A stretch of 33,465 nt of DNA from SAR202 cluster bacterium (GCA_008373205.1 RQOS01000023.1:1-33465); one strand, 5' to 3'. Positions 25,490 through 33,465 are shown, numbered from the stretch's first letter. Notes: generated by a model not told the origin, from the letters alone. Translations and numbers: made by a program.

Positions 25490-27541
25490 TTAAATTTTCA
25501 TGTAAGGTATATTTTTGTTAAATCTTACTTGTTTCCCTGAAGATCCAATCCATTGACCTTGAGAAATTGATTCTCTAGATGTAACAGGAACTGAATTGAT
25601 TCTTATACTAGGGTCTCCATCTTTAGAAATTATATTAATATATACTTCATCTTCTAAAAATTCGAAATATCCTCCATTATAAGGAAGTTGTTTTATATCC
25701 TTAAAATTAATTCTTTTAGGATGAGTCATTTTTTCAATCGGATTTCTTTTTATTTCAGAGAAATCTACAATAACATTATTCTCAACATCAATTAGGAATC
25801 CATAAATATTAGCTCTCCTGAAGTAGTTAATTATAAGAATTGCAATTACCAAAATTGCAACTAGGATAACGAGCCAATAGTAATATCTTAATCCAAATAT
25901 ATACAAAAAATTTGTATCTAATTGAACTGAAATTTTTACAGGTGGAGTTTGATGTTCTTGATCCAAGTAAGTAGTATTCATTTTAATATCTAAAGATATT
26001 TCTTCTTTTATTTTCATTGAAGAACTTGCTAATATCTTGAATTCATAGGATTTATGTGTGTCCTTTATCTTTACGGGATCAAGCCTGTATGTAATATAGT
26101 TTTTTGAGTTATCTGTTATTAAATCAATCTCATCTAGCCCTACTAAGAAAGGATAGTTATTAACAGAGGTTTCAAATTTCCCAATGACAAATTCTTGATC
26201 AATTTTCCCCGAAGCATTAGATATTGAAGTTACATTCAACTCTGGGTAATATTCCACTTTGATTTGATCCATTTGTTTTATAGGTGTAGATAGACTTTTC
26301 CATTGCAAAGTATATTCAATATCAATCATTGATTGTTCAGGAACGCCAGGTAATATTGCTGAATAAATACCATCAAGTGCGACTTTATCTCCCTTTTGTC
26401 CTATATCGTTCATTATTTGGATAGTTTCAGTACCTTTAAAGTCTCTAACTCTAACTTGCAATTCTGCATCAGATATATTCATTATTGAGTTTTCAACATA
26501 AGTTCCCACTTCAAGTAATATTTCTGAATCAACTGGATAAATTTTATCTCCAAAAGTTCGTAGCTCCAGAGGATTAGAGGTATCTGTATATACTTCATAT
26601 TTACCTTCAGAGCCGTTTGTAATTATTGTCCAAGTTCCAGACTGAGGATTATTAATATCTAGAAAAATTATTTTTTCTAGTTCCCAAAAATTATAATCAG
26701 AATTTTCAGTCAACTCGTTACCATCAGGATTAATTAGAGAAACTTTTGTTTTCAAATCTTGCCTGTAAATACCAATTCTTAATTTATTCACAGTTGGAGG
26801 GACATTTATAAAATTTGATAAAGGTTTTGAATCTAAGTTCGTATCTATAAGAAGTACAGGATTTTTCAAAAAAAGTTTTATGAAATCTGTGTAAGATTTA
26901 TTTGTACCAAAATCTATGAAATTTCCTTTTGTGTTTTGAGATATTTGAGAAAAAAAATCTCTATTTTTTACCAATGAAGAAGGTAAGGACATTATATTCA
27001 ACTTAATTTCAGAGGATGAATAAAGATCTGATAAATTATTTAATTTAATTTCAGAAGATTCATCAATATTAATATTCAAAGGAGATATCAAATAAAATTC
27101 AGAATTTGAAATATTAACATTTTCTGCAATTTGGGTAAAACCATCTGAAATGGCTAAGTAATGATTAGACATTAAATTTTCTGATTCTAACTTAACGTTT
27201 GATAGATAATCATCTATTGATACCTTTAAGTTTTCTTTGTTAATTTCAATTGGATTTCCATTTATAGAACCATAACTTTGCAGTTTTACAGTAGTATCGT
27301 CTCTTAGTGAATAGTATTTTGCAATTTGATAAATAACATCTTTAGAAGTTCTAAAATCTTCTTCATCATTTAGAGTATAAGAATCATAAGCTATAAAAAT
27401 AGTTCTATCTGTATTCTCATCAGCAAATATATTCTTAAGATTTAGAATGCAAAATAAAAGAGTAACTGAAACAAATCCAAGAAAAAAAACTTTCTTTAAT
27501 ATGTCATAATTGTTTATAAATATTTTAAGAGAATTATCCAT
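25490..27541 (-). CDS. membrane-anchored VWA-like protein with a C-terminal cytoplasmic domain
   Basis: A 683-residue protein with a first membrane segment at about 17-36, a large extracytoplasmic region and a second membrane segment at about 553-574 (YYYWLVILVAILVIAILI), followed by a 109-residue tail on the cytoplasmic side. Residues 46-215 look like a von Willebrand A fold (TIFIAYDSY, HYLAISDGFTQIA, EFYLISPLNI, KLNIMSLPSS), but the metal site DxSxS is degraded (DSYTL at 53-57). SGTWTIITNGSEGKYEVYTD and a later YPVDSEILLEVGTYVENSIM suggest beta-sandwich domains. The tail ends DPSIRINSVPVTSRESISQG, then QWIGSSG, reminiscent of an FHA domain without its key residues. No enzyme motif is visible. 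Function unknown; sensing or surface assembly is possible. Confidence 0.75.
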   Translation of the reverse strand: MDNSLKIFINNYDILKKVFFLGFVSVTLLFCILNLKNIFADENTDRTIFIAYDSYTLNDEEDFRTSKDVIYQIAKYYSLRDDTTVKLQSYGSINGNPIEINKENLKVSIDDYLSNVKLESENLMSNHYLAISDGFTQIAENVNISNSEFYLISPLNINIDESSEIKLNNLSDLYSSSEIKLNIMSLPSSLVKNRDFFSQISQNTKGNFIDFGTNKSYTDFIKLFLKNPVLLIDTNLDSKPLSNFINVPPTVNKLRIGIYRQDLKTKVSLINPDGNELTENSDYNFWELEKIIFLDINNPQSGTWTIITNGSEGKYEVYTDTSNPLELRTFGDKIYPVDSEILLEVGTYVENSIMNISDAELQVRVRDFKGTETIQIMNDIGQKGDKVALDGIYSAILPGVPEQSMIDIEYTLQWKSLSTPIKQMDQIKVEYYPELNVTSISNASGKIDQEFVIGKFETSVNNYPFLVGLDEIDLITDNSKNYITYRLDPVKIKDTHKSYEFKILASSSMKIKEEISLDIKMNTTYLDQEHQTPPVKISVQLDTNFLYIFGLRYYYWLVILVAILVIAILIINYFRRANIYGFLIDVENNVIVDFSEIKRNPIEKMTHPKRINFKDIKQLPYNGGYFEFLEDEVYINIISKDGDPSIRINSVPVTSRESISQGQWIGSSGKQVRFNKNIPYMKI

Positions 27542-27625
27542 TTTTAAATAATATACATTTTTGGTCTAAAATTCCCTAAAAATTTAAATCAAGATAATAG
27601 CAAAAATACTTAGGAAAATATTAAT
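27542..27625. promoter_or_regulatory. divergent gap before the enolase operon
   Basis: Eighty-four AT-rich bases lie between the VWA-like gene (minus) and the first enolase-family gene (plus). Promoters for both should be here. GATAAT at 27593-27598 resembles a -10 box for the plus strand but has no good -35 partner, and AGGAAA shortly before the ATG at 27626 is the probable ribosome site. I see no clear operator. Confidence 0.25.
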
Positions 27626-28819
27626 ATGAAGATTACAAAGATAGAAACTACCTTATTTGAATATAAGTTAGATAGAAGCATGGGTGATGCAAACTCACCA
27701 ATGGGTAGGAAAAAGGCAAGTGGGTGCGTTTTAGAATTAATTACTGATGAAGGTATCTCGGGTATTTCTATAGGAGGTCAAAACGCCCTACCACAGATAA
27801 ATTCTATATTTGATGGAATTCTACTAAATAATGATCCTAAGGCAATTTTTAGTATTTGGAAAAGAATGGTAGAGAAATATTTCAAGGGTGGTCATGACGG
27901 AATTGCTAATGATGCTATTTCAGCAATAGATGTGGCTCTATGGGACTTAAAAGCAAAAATAAATGAAGAGCCACTATGGAAAACATTAGGAGGAAATAAT
28001 AATAAGGTTAATGTCTATGCGTCAGATATAGCGCTTCCAATAAATGATGATGATCTATTTAATTGGTATTCAAAAATGTCAGATAAATTTGGTTTCAAGG
28101 GAGGAAAATTAAAAGTAGGTTTAGATCAAGAGTCAGACCTAAAAAGACTAGAATTGATGCATAATGCATTATCTAAAAATTGTGATGATCCAATATTATA
28201 TGTTGATTCAAACGAATATTGGTCTCCCAAACAAACAATAAGAAATGTATCTGAAATGGAAGAAAGGTTCACTTTAGGGTGGATTGAGGAACCTGCAAGA
28301 AGATGGGATTTTTTAGGCTTGAAAAAAGTTTCAGATTCCCTTCAAACACCTGTATGTGCTGGAGAAAATCTTGATACATTAGGCGACTTTCTACCCTATT
28401 TTCATCATAGATCAGCAGATGTTATTCAAGTTAGCCATGGGATGACAGGAATATCTGGAGCTCTTCAAATAGCTGATGCTGCTTATGCTTTAGAATTACC
28501 AGTTACTTTAGGCGGTTCATCAGGAATAATTCATGCGCATATCGCTAATGCAATACCTAATTGCATAACTGTTGAAGTTCCTCATCCTGAACCAGAAACT
28601 AAGGTTTTTACATCAGATGTAACCATTAAGGATGGTTATGCATTTGTAGGAAATAAGCCAGGAATGGGTATAGAAGTAAATTATGAAGAACTTGCAAAGC
28701 ATAAAGTAGAAAAGGTTTCTCAAAAAGCTGGTCCAAGTCCATATGGAAGAAGGCCTGGAGCTGGTTTATATGAAATACCACCCACCAAAGAAGAAATAAG
28801 TGAGGGACAGTCAAAATGA
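27626..28819 (+). CDS. enolase-superfamily enzyme, mandelate racemase/muconate lactonizing type (paralogue 1)
   Basis: A 397-residue enolase-superfamily protein with the N-terminal capping domain (1-125) and a TIM barrel. Catalytic candidates follow the mandelate racemase plan: K161-L-K163 (KLKVG), D194 (VDSNEYW), E221/E222 (WIEEP), E247 (AGENL), D265 (ADVIQVS) and His in IIHAHIANA (H303 or H305). So abstraction of a proton alpha to a carboxylate is expected; racemase or sugar-acid dehydratase activity is possible, the substrate is not readable. The end GRRPGAGLYEIPP (about 375-387) recurs in the next gene. First gene of a five-gene plus-strand operon; its TGA overlaps the next ATG by 4 bases. 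Confidence 0.88.
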   Translation: MKITKIETTLFEYKLDRSMGDANSPMGRKKASGCVLELITDEGISGISIGGQNALPQINSIFDGILLNNDPKAIFSIWKRMVEKYFKGGHDGIANDAISAIDVALWDLKAKINEEPLWKTLGGNNNKVNVYASDIALPINDDDLFNWYSKMSDKFGFKGGKLKVGLDQESDLKRLELMHNALSKNCDDPILYVDSNEYWSPKQTIRNVSEMEERFTLGWIEEPARRWDFLGLKKVSDSLQTPVCAGENLDTLGDFLPYFHHRSADVIQVSHGMTGISGALQIADAAYALELPVTLGGSSGIIHAHIANAIPNCITVEVPHPEPETKVFTSDVTIKDGYAFVGNKPGMGIEVNYEELAKHKVEKVSQKAGPSPYGRRPGAGLYEIPPTKEEISEGQSK

Positions 28820-29982
28820 AAATTATTGATTATAAGTTAGAAATATATAAAGAAATATTAGATCGTCCACTAGGTGATTCTAATGGACCTTCAGGAAACG
28901 ATTTAATATATTCAAGCATATTAAAAATAGAAACTGATGAAGGAATTACAGGTATTGCACCATTAGGTAATGAATATGTAAAAGAATTTTTTCCTATTCT
29001 TGAAAATGAAGACCCTAGAGAAGTTTTCTCAATTTGGAAAAAAATGATTGATTTTGTTTTCAAAGGAGGAGATGAAGGAGAAGCCCATGGAGCATTATCT
29101 GCTGTAGATATAGCATTATGGGATATCAAGGCTAAAATAAACTCAGAACCTCTATGGAAAACTCTTGGATCAAATGAACCTAGATGTAAAGTTTATGCCT
29201 CAGATATTGGATATAATCTTACTGATGAAGAACTTCATAGTTTTTTTTCAAAAATGGCAGAAAAAGGAGTTGATTCAGGAAAAGTAAAAATAGGAATCTC
29301 CTTAGATGATGATATTAGAAGAATAGGGATTGTTTATGATGCATTATCTAAAGCTAGTAAAAGACCAAGAATAATGATTGATTCAAATGAATATTGGTCA
29401 GTTAAAAAAGCTATCCAAAACATCAGAAAAATAGAGGAAAAATTTGATATATTTTGGGCTGAAGAACCAGTCAGAAGATGGGATTACAAAGGATTGAAGA
29501 TGGTATCTGACAATATTAAGGCAGGAGTTTCTACTGGAGAAAACTTAAATAATGTTGGAGATTTTTACTCTCTTGTTAGAAATCAAGCAGCCGATGTATT
29601 AAATGTGAGTAGCTACCAATCTGGAGTGACAGGACTAAGACAAATTAGTAATTTTGCTTACGCATATGAAATTCCTGTTACTACAATGAATTGTATTGGA
29701 AATTATAATGCTCACATTGCAACATCAATTCCAAATCATATTATGATGGAAGTTGTTGATCCTGGAAGAGAAAAAGCTTATTCTAAGTGGAATGATAATA
29801 TTTCAGATGGGTACTTAGAATTAGATGATACTCCTGGGATCGGATTAATAGTTGATGAAGATTCATTAGATGAATTAAAAAACCAAAAAATAGATAGAGA
29901 GCCAAAAAAACCTTGGGGTAGAAGAAAAGGAGCGGGGCTATATATTCATGATTTTGAAAAAGATGAAGTTAAGTGGAAATAG
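28816..29982 (+). CDS. enolase-superfamily enzyme, mandelate racemase/muconate lactonizing type (paralogue 2)
   Basis: A 388-residue tandem paralogue of the preceding gene, alike from end to end by eye (shared EPLWKTLG, VYASDI, DSNEYWS, KIEE/MEER, EEP.RRWD and GRR.GAGLY). Catalytic candidates are K156-V-K158, D189, E216/E217, E242 (STGENL), D260 and H300. The His loop differs: MNCIGNYNAHIATSIP here against GGSSGIIHAHIANAIP in paralogue 1, and N263 stands near V-L-N-V-S. These changes suggest a different substrate or stereochemistry rather than a recent copy. The ATG overlaps the previous stop (ATGA). The end WGRRKGAGLYIHDFEKDEVK gives the same C-terminal signature. Confidence 0.88.
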   Translation: MKIIDYKLEIYKEILDRPLGDSNGPSGNDLIYSSILKIETDEGITGIAPLGNEYVKEFFPILENEDPREVFSIWKKMIDFVFKGGDEGEAHGALSAVDIALWDIKAKINSEPLWKTLGSNEPRCKVYASDIGYNLTDEELHSFFSKMAEKGVDSGKVKIGISLDDDIRRIGIVYDALSKASKRPRIMIDSNEYWSVKKAIQNIRKIEEKFDIFWAEEPVRRWDYKGLKMVSDNIKAGVSTGENLNNVGDFYSLVRNQAADVLNVSSYQSGVTGLRQISNFAYAYEIPVTTMNCIGNYNAHIATSIPNHIMMEVVDPGREKAYSKWNDNISDGYLELDDTPGIGLIVDEDSLDELKNQKIDREPKKPWGRRKGAGLYIHDFEKDEVKWK

Positions 29983-29997
29983 AAAGGAACTCTCAAA

Positions 29998-31155
29998 TTG
30001 AAAGTAACAAAAATAACCAGCATACCAATTCAGGATGAAGAAGGAAGAGTTTATTTTTTTGTAAAAGTAGATACAGATAAAGGCATTCATGGCCTTGGCG
30101 AGATTGGGATAGCTAGACAAGGAAATGCTATTGGTAAGGCAATAGACCATTTAAGTGAAATAGTTGTAGGATCTGATCCTTGGGAAACTGAAAGATTATG
30201 GCAAGTAATGTTTAGATCTTCATTTTTCCCTGCTGATAAAGTCTACTCTTGTGCAATTTCAGCAATAGATATAGCACTTTGGGATATAAAAGCAAAATCT
30301 GTAGATATGCCTGTTTATAAACTTCTAGGAGGTCCTTATAGAGAAAAAGTTATTTGCTATCCTCATACTCAAGGAAATTCAGTAAAAGAATTTTTAGATA
30401 CATGTGAAGATCACTTAAATAAAGGTTGGAAATTTCTAAGATGGCATCAACCTAGTAATTTTATTAATGATTTAGAATCTGAAATATTAGAGCCAAGAAA
30501 ATCCATAAAAGTGGCTGTTGAAATAATGAGTCAAGTTAGAGAAAAATTTGGATATGAACCAGGAATATCTTTTGATGTTCATACAAGATTAGATCCTCCT
30601 GAAGTTATAGAAATGTGCAAAGATCTAGAACCATTAAAGCCTTTCTTTATTGAAGACCCTATTAGATCAGAAAATCCTGGATCATATCACCATATTAGAA
30701 ATAAAATCAATCTCCCAATTGCTGCTGGTGAGCAATGGGCATCTAAGTGGCCTTTCAGAGAGGTTATAGAAAATGAATTAATAGATTATGCAAGAATTGA
30801 TCTCTGTATAGTTGGAGGATTGACTGAAGCACTAAAAATTACACATTGGGCAGAAACCCATTATATAAATATAGTTCCTCATAATCCTTTAGGCCCAGTA
30901 TCTGCTGCTGCATGCGTTAGTTTGTGTATGGCATCAAGCAATGTTGGTGTACAAGAAATGCCAAAGGCTCCTGGTACTTATGCCCAAAAGCTTTTCCCAA
31001 AACAAATAGAGTGGGAAGATGGTTATTCCTGGTGTCCAGATACTCCTGGACTAGGAGTTGATATAGATATGGATGTTGCAGAATCAATGAGAGTTGATCC
31101 AACAGGATTTTCACCACAACTATCGAGAGAAGATGGGAGTTTTACAAATTGGTAA
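29998..31155 (+). CDS. enolase-superfamily sugar-acid dehydratase, galactonate dehydratase-like
   Basis: A 385-residue enolase-superfamily enzyme of the D-galactonate/mannonate-dehydratase branch, distinct from its two neighbours. Features are the N-terminal capping domain, KFLRWHQP (146-152), the metal-and-acid motif SFDVHTR with D193 and H195, FIEDP (E219), AAGEQW (E245), DYARIDLCIVGGLTEALKIT and the loop VPHNPLGPVSAAA with H295. The D-x-H at the end of strand 3 and the PHNPLGP His loop are the marks of galactonate-type dehydratases, which remove water from sugar acids to give 2-keto-3-deoxy acids. The TTG start at 29998 is supported by AAAGGAA 8 bases upstream. Its stop overlaps the molybdoprotein start by 7 bases. 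Confidence 0.87.
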   Translation: MKVTKITSIPIQDEEGRVYFFVKVDTDKGIHGLGEIGIARQGNAIGKAIDHLSEIVVGSDPWETERLWQVMFRSSFFPADKVYSCAISAIDIALWDIKAKSVDMPVYKLLGGPYREKVICYPHTQGNSVKEFLDTCEDHLNKGWKFLRWHQPSNFINDLESEILEPRKSIKVAVEIMSQVREKFGYEPGISFDVHTRLDPPEVIEMCKDLEPLKPFFIEDPIRSENPGSYHHIRNKINLPIAAGEQWASKWPFREVIENELIDYARIDLCIVGGLTEALKITHWAETHYINIVPHNPLGPVSAAACVSLCMASSNVGVQEMPKAPGTYAQKLFPKQIEWEDGYSWCPDTPGLGVDIDMDVAESMRVDPTGFSPQLSREDGSFTNW

Positions 31156-31742
31156 CAAGAGGTTTTTTTGGAAAAAAAGAAAATAATGATAGAGTTCCTC
31201 CAGGTCAGTATATTGAGAATAGATTCCCAGTATTATCAGCTGAGCCTACTCCTAAAATAGAGTTAGAAAATTGGAATTTAACAATTTTTAAAAATGATGA
31301 AGAGTTAGCTAAAATAGATTGGAAATTTCTAGAAAATTTAGAAAAAAGTGAAATAACAAAAGACATTCATTGTGTGACAAGGTGGTCCAAGTTCGATATG
31401 AAATGGGCAGGAGTATCAGTAAAAAAATTATTTCAAGAAATTGATTTAGCCCCACCCACAGACTGGACTATGACTGGATCTTCAACTGGTTATACTACTA
31501 ATGTTCCAACTAAAGATTTATTCTTAGAAGATACAATTATTTCTTACTCTTATGAAGACGAACCGATAAGTCCAGAGCACGGTGGTCCAATCAGATTAAT
31601 AGTTCCTCATTTGTATTTTTGGAAATCTGCAAAATGGTTCGATAAAATTATTTTTATGGATTCGGATAAAGGTGGATTTTGGGAAAACTATGGGTATCAC
31701 ATGTACGGTGACCCCTGGAAAGAGCAAAGATACTCGGGATAA
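31149..31742 (+). CDS. sulfite-oxidase-type molybdopterin oxidoreductase (COG2041, cytoplasmic)
   Basis: A 197-residue protein of the small sulfite-oxidase/MsrP-like molybdenum family. VPPGQYIENRFPVLSAEPTP (16-35) and DIHCVTRWSKFD, with C75 as the expected Mo-binding Cys, are textbook for the stand-alone cytoplasmic members, as are GYTTNVP, HGGPIRLIVPHLYFWKSAKW and the C-terminal GYHMYGDPWKEQRY. No Tat or Sec signal is present, in contrast to MsrP. The TTG start at 31149 overlaps the previous gene by 7 bases. The reductase gene follows with no gap. Natural substrates of this subgroup are, to my knowledge, undefined. Confidence 0.9.
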   Translation: MVTRGFFGKKENNDRVPPGQYIENRFPVLSAEPTPKIELENWNLTIFKNDEELAKIDWKFLENLEKSEITKDIHCVTRWSKFDMKWAGVSVKKLFQEIDLAPPTDWTMTGSSTGYTTNVPTKDLFLEDTIISYSYEDEPISPEHGGPIRLIVPHLYFWKSAKWFDKIIFMDSDKGGFWENYGYHMYGDPWKEQRYSG

Positions 31743-32435
31743 ATGAATACTAATAATTTTCATAAATCCAAGATAATTAATAAAAAAATCATTAATTCAG
31801 AACTATGCTTTATAGAGTTTGAAGTTGAAAATTGGAATAGTCATATACCTGGTCAATATTCAGAAATTTGCTTAACTGCTGAAAATGGCTATCAAGCTAT
31901 TCGACCATATTCAATAGCTTCCGAACCAAACTCAAATATAGTTGGGTTTTTAATTGAAAAAATTTCAAATGGAGAAGTTTCAAGTTTTTTCTTTGAGCAT
32001 TCAATGATTGGGGATGAAGTTCTAATATCAAGACCAATTGGATTAAGATTTATACTTAAAAATGAATTTGCCCCTATTTTTATTAGTTCAGGGTCTGGGA
32101 TAGCTCCATTTTTATCGATGTCTAAATCTCTTGATTTAGAGGGAAAAAAATATAAATTATTCCACTGGTCAAAGACTTTTGACGGTTTAGTTAACTATAG
32201 TAATTTTTCCAAAGAAAAAAATATTGAATATCATCCTTTTGTTACACGCGAAAATCTAACTAAAAAAGGAATTGGTAATGAAAGAATATCAAGTAAAGAT
32301 TTTAATAAAATAGATGAATCAATAAAACATGAAATATATATATGTGGCTCAGATTCTTTTGTAGAAAATTCCTCAGATATAGTAAAAAAAATATTTCTTA
32401 AGAGCGATATATATACAGAAAGATTTGGATCCTAA
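31743..32435 (+). CDS. FAD/NAD(P)H oxidoreductase (ferredoxin reductase family)
   Basis: A 230-residue flavoprotein of the ferredoxin-NADP reductase fold. The FAD-binding RPYSIAS (54-60), the NAD(P) loop SSGSGIAPFLSM (115-126), the CG pair in IYICGSDSF (about 204-212) and the terminal YTERFGS are all present; there is no 2Fe-2S domain. It starts right at the stop of the molybdoprotein, and this pairing recurs in other bacteria in my memory, so it is probably the electron partner that supplies or accepts electrons from the molybdenum centre. It overlaps the 3' end of the opposite-strand dehydrogenase by 4 bases. Confidence 0.88.
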   Translation: MNTNNFHKSKIINKKIINSELCFIEFEVENWNSHIPGQYSEICLTAENGYQAIRPYSIASEPNSNIVGFLIEKISNGEVSSFFFEHSMIGDEVLISRPIGLRFILKNEFAPIFISSGSGIAPFLSMSKSLDLEGKKYKLFHWSKTFDGLVNYSNFSKEKNIEYHPFVTRENLTKKGIGNERISSKDFNKIDESIKHEIYICGSDSFVENSSDIVKKIFLKSDIYTERFGS

Positions 32436-33430
32436 GGATTAAATCTAACTACATTCTTTATTACATTATTTTTTTGGTCCGCATACTCTTCATAAGATTT
32501 TTGTAGTTCAGAGATATCAGACACATGAGTTTTGAGAGATTTAGGATCCCACCAACCTCTTTCTGCTAGAGCCACTAATTCTCTGATCTCAGCAATTGGT
32601 TCTGGAGTAGTAGCAATTTGAGTTGCGCTAATGTCTATATTTTTTCTTAACATAAGACTATGCTCAAACTCAACCATATCTGCTGTAACAATACTAAATG
32701 TTATAAATTTTCCCTCTGGTTTTATAATATTCAGGCAAGTATTAAACCCAGCTTCATTTCCTGAAGCATCAACAACAATATCAAATAATTCACCATCTGT
32801 AACTTCTTCAGCTCTTTCTACCAGATCTTCTAAAGATACATATTTTATTGTTTTTGTAGCTCCAAGTGAGATGCTTTTTTCTAATCTGTAATCATGTTTA
32901 TCTATACCAACAACTTCAGCTGCTCCTTGTTTAGATGCAAACATAGTAAAGGATAATCCAATACCACCCTGCCCTAATACTGCTATTTTTTTACCAAAAA
33001 TATTACCCCAATGTTTTGCAGAGTATAAAACAGTTCCTGAGTGTTGAAGCATTATCCAATCTTCAAGGTTACCCCAATCTGGAAGTTTAATAATTTTTTC
33101 ATGGCTTTGATCAATATATTCAACAGCTCCACCAGTTCCTATACTACCATCAGGTTTTCTATAATTAGGTATTACAATAGCTCTGGTGCCGACGGGATAC
33201 CTTTCATCTTTTGATTCAACAGCGACTGCTGCAACTTCATGTATAGGCATACCTGGTGGTAAGGGATAATCTTCCTCAGGCATAACTTTTTCAAAAGCTC
33301 CATGAATGTCTGATCCACAAATTGATATATATTCAGTCTTGAATCTAACTTCTCCATCCTTCAATTCACCTAAATCAGGAATATCAGTTACTTCTATTTT
33401 TCTAAAACCAGTTATTTGAGCTGCTTTCAT
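32432..33430 (-). CDS. zinc-dependent alcohol dehydrogenase family protein (MDR)
   Basis: A 332-residue medium-chain dehydrogenase. The catalytic zinc ligands are C38 (ICGSDIHG) and H64-E65 (GMPIHEVAA, in place of the usual GHE). The four-cysteine structural zinc loop is missing: VIPNYRKPDGSIGTGG stands there. The Rossmann motif is VLGQGGIGLS (151-160), and D177 (VVGIDK) favours NAD over NADP. Sorbitol, threonine and other polyol dehydrogenases belong to this branch, so oxidation of a sugar-derived hydroxyl is plausible beside the sugar-acid operon. An AG-rich ribosome site (AGAGGGGG) lies before ATG 33430. The gene starts 15 bases after the 3' end of a tRNA on the same strand. Confidence 0.9.
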   Translation of the reverse strand: MKAAQITGFRKIEVTDIPDLGELKDGEVRFKTEYISICGSDIHGAFEKVMPEEDYPLPPGMPIHEVAAVAVESKDERYPVGTRAIVIPNYRKPDGSIGTGGAVEYIDQSHEKIIKLPDWGNLEDWIMLQHSGTVLYSAKHWGNIFGKKIAVLGQGGIGLSFTMFASKQGAAEVVGIDKHDYRLEKSISLGATKTIKYVSLEDLVERAEEVTDGELFDIVVDASGNEAGFNTCLNIIKPEGKFITFSIVTADMVEFEHSLMLRKNIDISATQIATTPEPIAEIRELVALAERGWWDPKSLKTHVSDISELQKSYEEYADQKNNVIKNVVRFNP

Positions 33431-33445
33431 AAATCCCCCTCTTTA

Positions 33446-33465
33446 TGGTGGGTCCGGCAGGATTT
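33446..33465 (-). tRNA. 3' end of a tRNA, cut by the window edge
   Basis: The minus strand reads AAATCCTGCCGGACCCACCA up to 33446. This fits a tRNA end: last four bases of the T loop (AAAT), the T-stem strand CCTGC, the acceptor strand CGGACCC, discriminator A and an encoded CCA. The 5' side would begin GGGTCCG and carry GCAGG before the T loop. The anticodon is outside the window, so the amino acid is unknown; the acceptor resembles tRNA-Lys genes I remember, which is not evidence enough. Confidence 0.6.

Noticed and set aside
1-33465. Mobile elements, CRISPR arrays or prophage genes.
   Set aside because: No transposase, integrase, spaced direct-repeat array or phage structural gene was seen on either strand.

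Overview
This window looks like part of a chromosome from a low-GC, oxygen-respiring, uncultured marine-type bacterium. The DNA is strongly AT-rich, gene spacing is very tight, many genes overlap by 1 to 8 bases, TTG and GTG starts are common, and Arg is mostly AGA. The gene set suggests the SAR202-like/Dehalococcoidia side of Chloroflexota: tandem mandelate-racemase-type enolase paralogues, an LDH-like malate dehydrogenase, a non-classical succinate dehydrogenase with a CCG-type third subunit, an 11-subunit complex I, and a small sulfite-oxidase-type molybdoprotein paired with a flavin reductase. That placement is inference; no 16S rRNA or marker tree is available here. I see no insertion sequence, prophage, CRISPR array or rRNA gene, and no gene-free gap longer than 300 bases.

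Left part (1-6216). The tail of an unidentified gene overlaps a thioredoxin-like lipoprotein, which is followed by a four-helix CopD-like membrane protein. The folate pair folP-folK lies on the minus strand. A plus-strand operon then carries an acyl-CoA carboxylase beta subunit, a 454-residue protein I do not recognise, and malate dehydrogenase.

Centre (22160 down to 6347, minus strand). A nearly gapless 16 kb respiratory cluster runs from a SelW-like thioredoxin-fold protein through nuoA-B-C-D-H-I-J-K, a 64-residue DUF2007-like protein, nuoL-M-N, NAD kinase, a Nudix ADP-ribose-type hydrolase and sdhA-sdhB-CCG subunit. No nuoEFG module and no classical sdhC/sdhD are present. With malate dehydrogenase next door, the region links TCA-cycle steps to quinone reduction and to NAD(P) supply.

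Right-centre (22259-27541). A GNAT acetyltransferase, threonine synthase, octanoyltransferase, a secreted cyclophilin lipoprotein and a large membrane-anchored VWA-like protein follow. The lipoyl and threonine genes share a minus-strand unit.

Right end (27626-33465). A five-gene plus-strand operon holds two closely related enolase-superfamily proteins, a third one of the galactonate-dehydratase type, the molybdoprotein and its probable FAD/NAD(P)H reductase. It converges on a zinc alcohol-dehydrogenase-family gene that begins 15 bases after the CCA end of a tRNA cut by the window edge. This looks like a catabolic module for sugar acids or other hydroxy-carboxylates. Together with the unknown 454-residue protein it is the most promising place for undescribed biochemistry.
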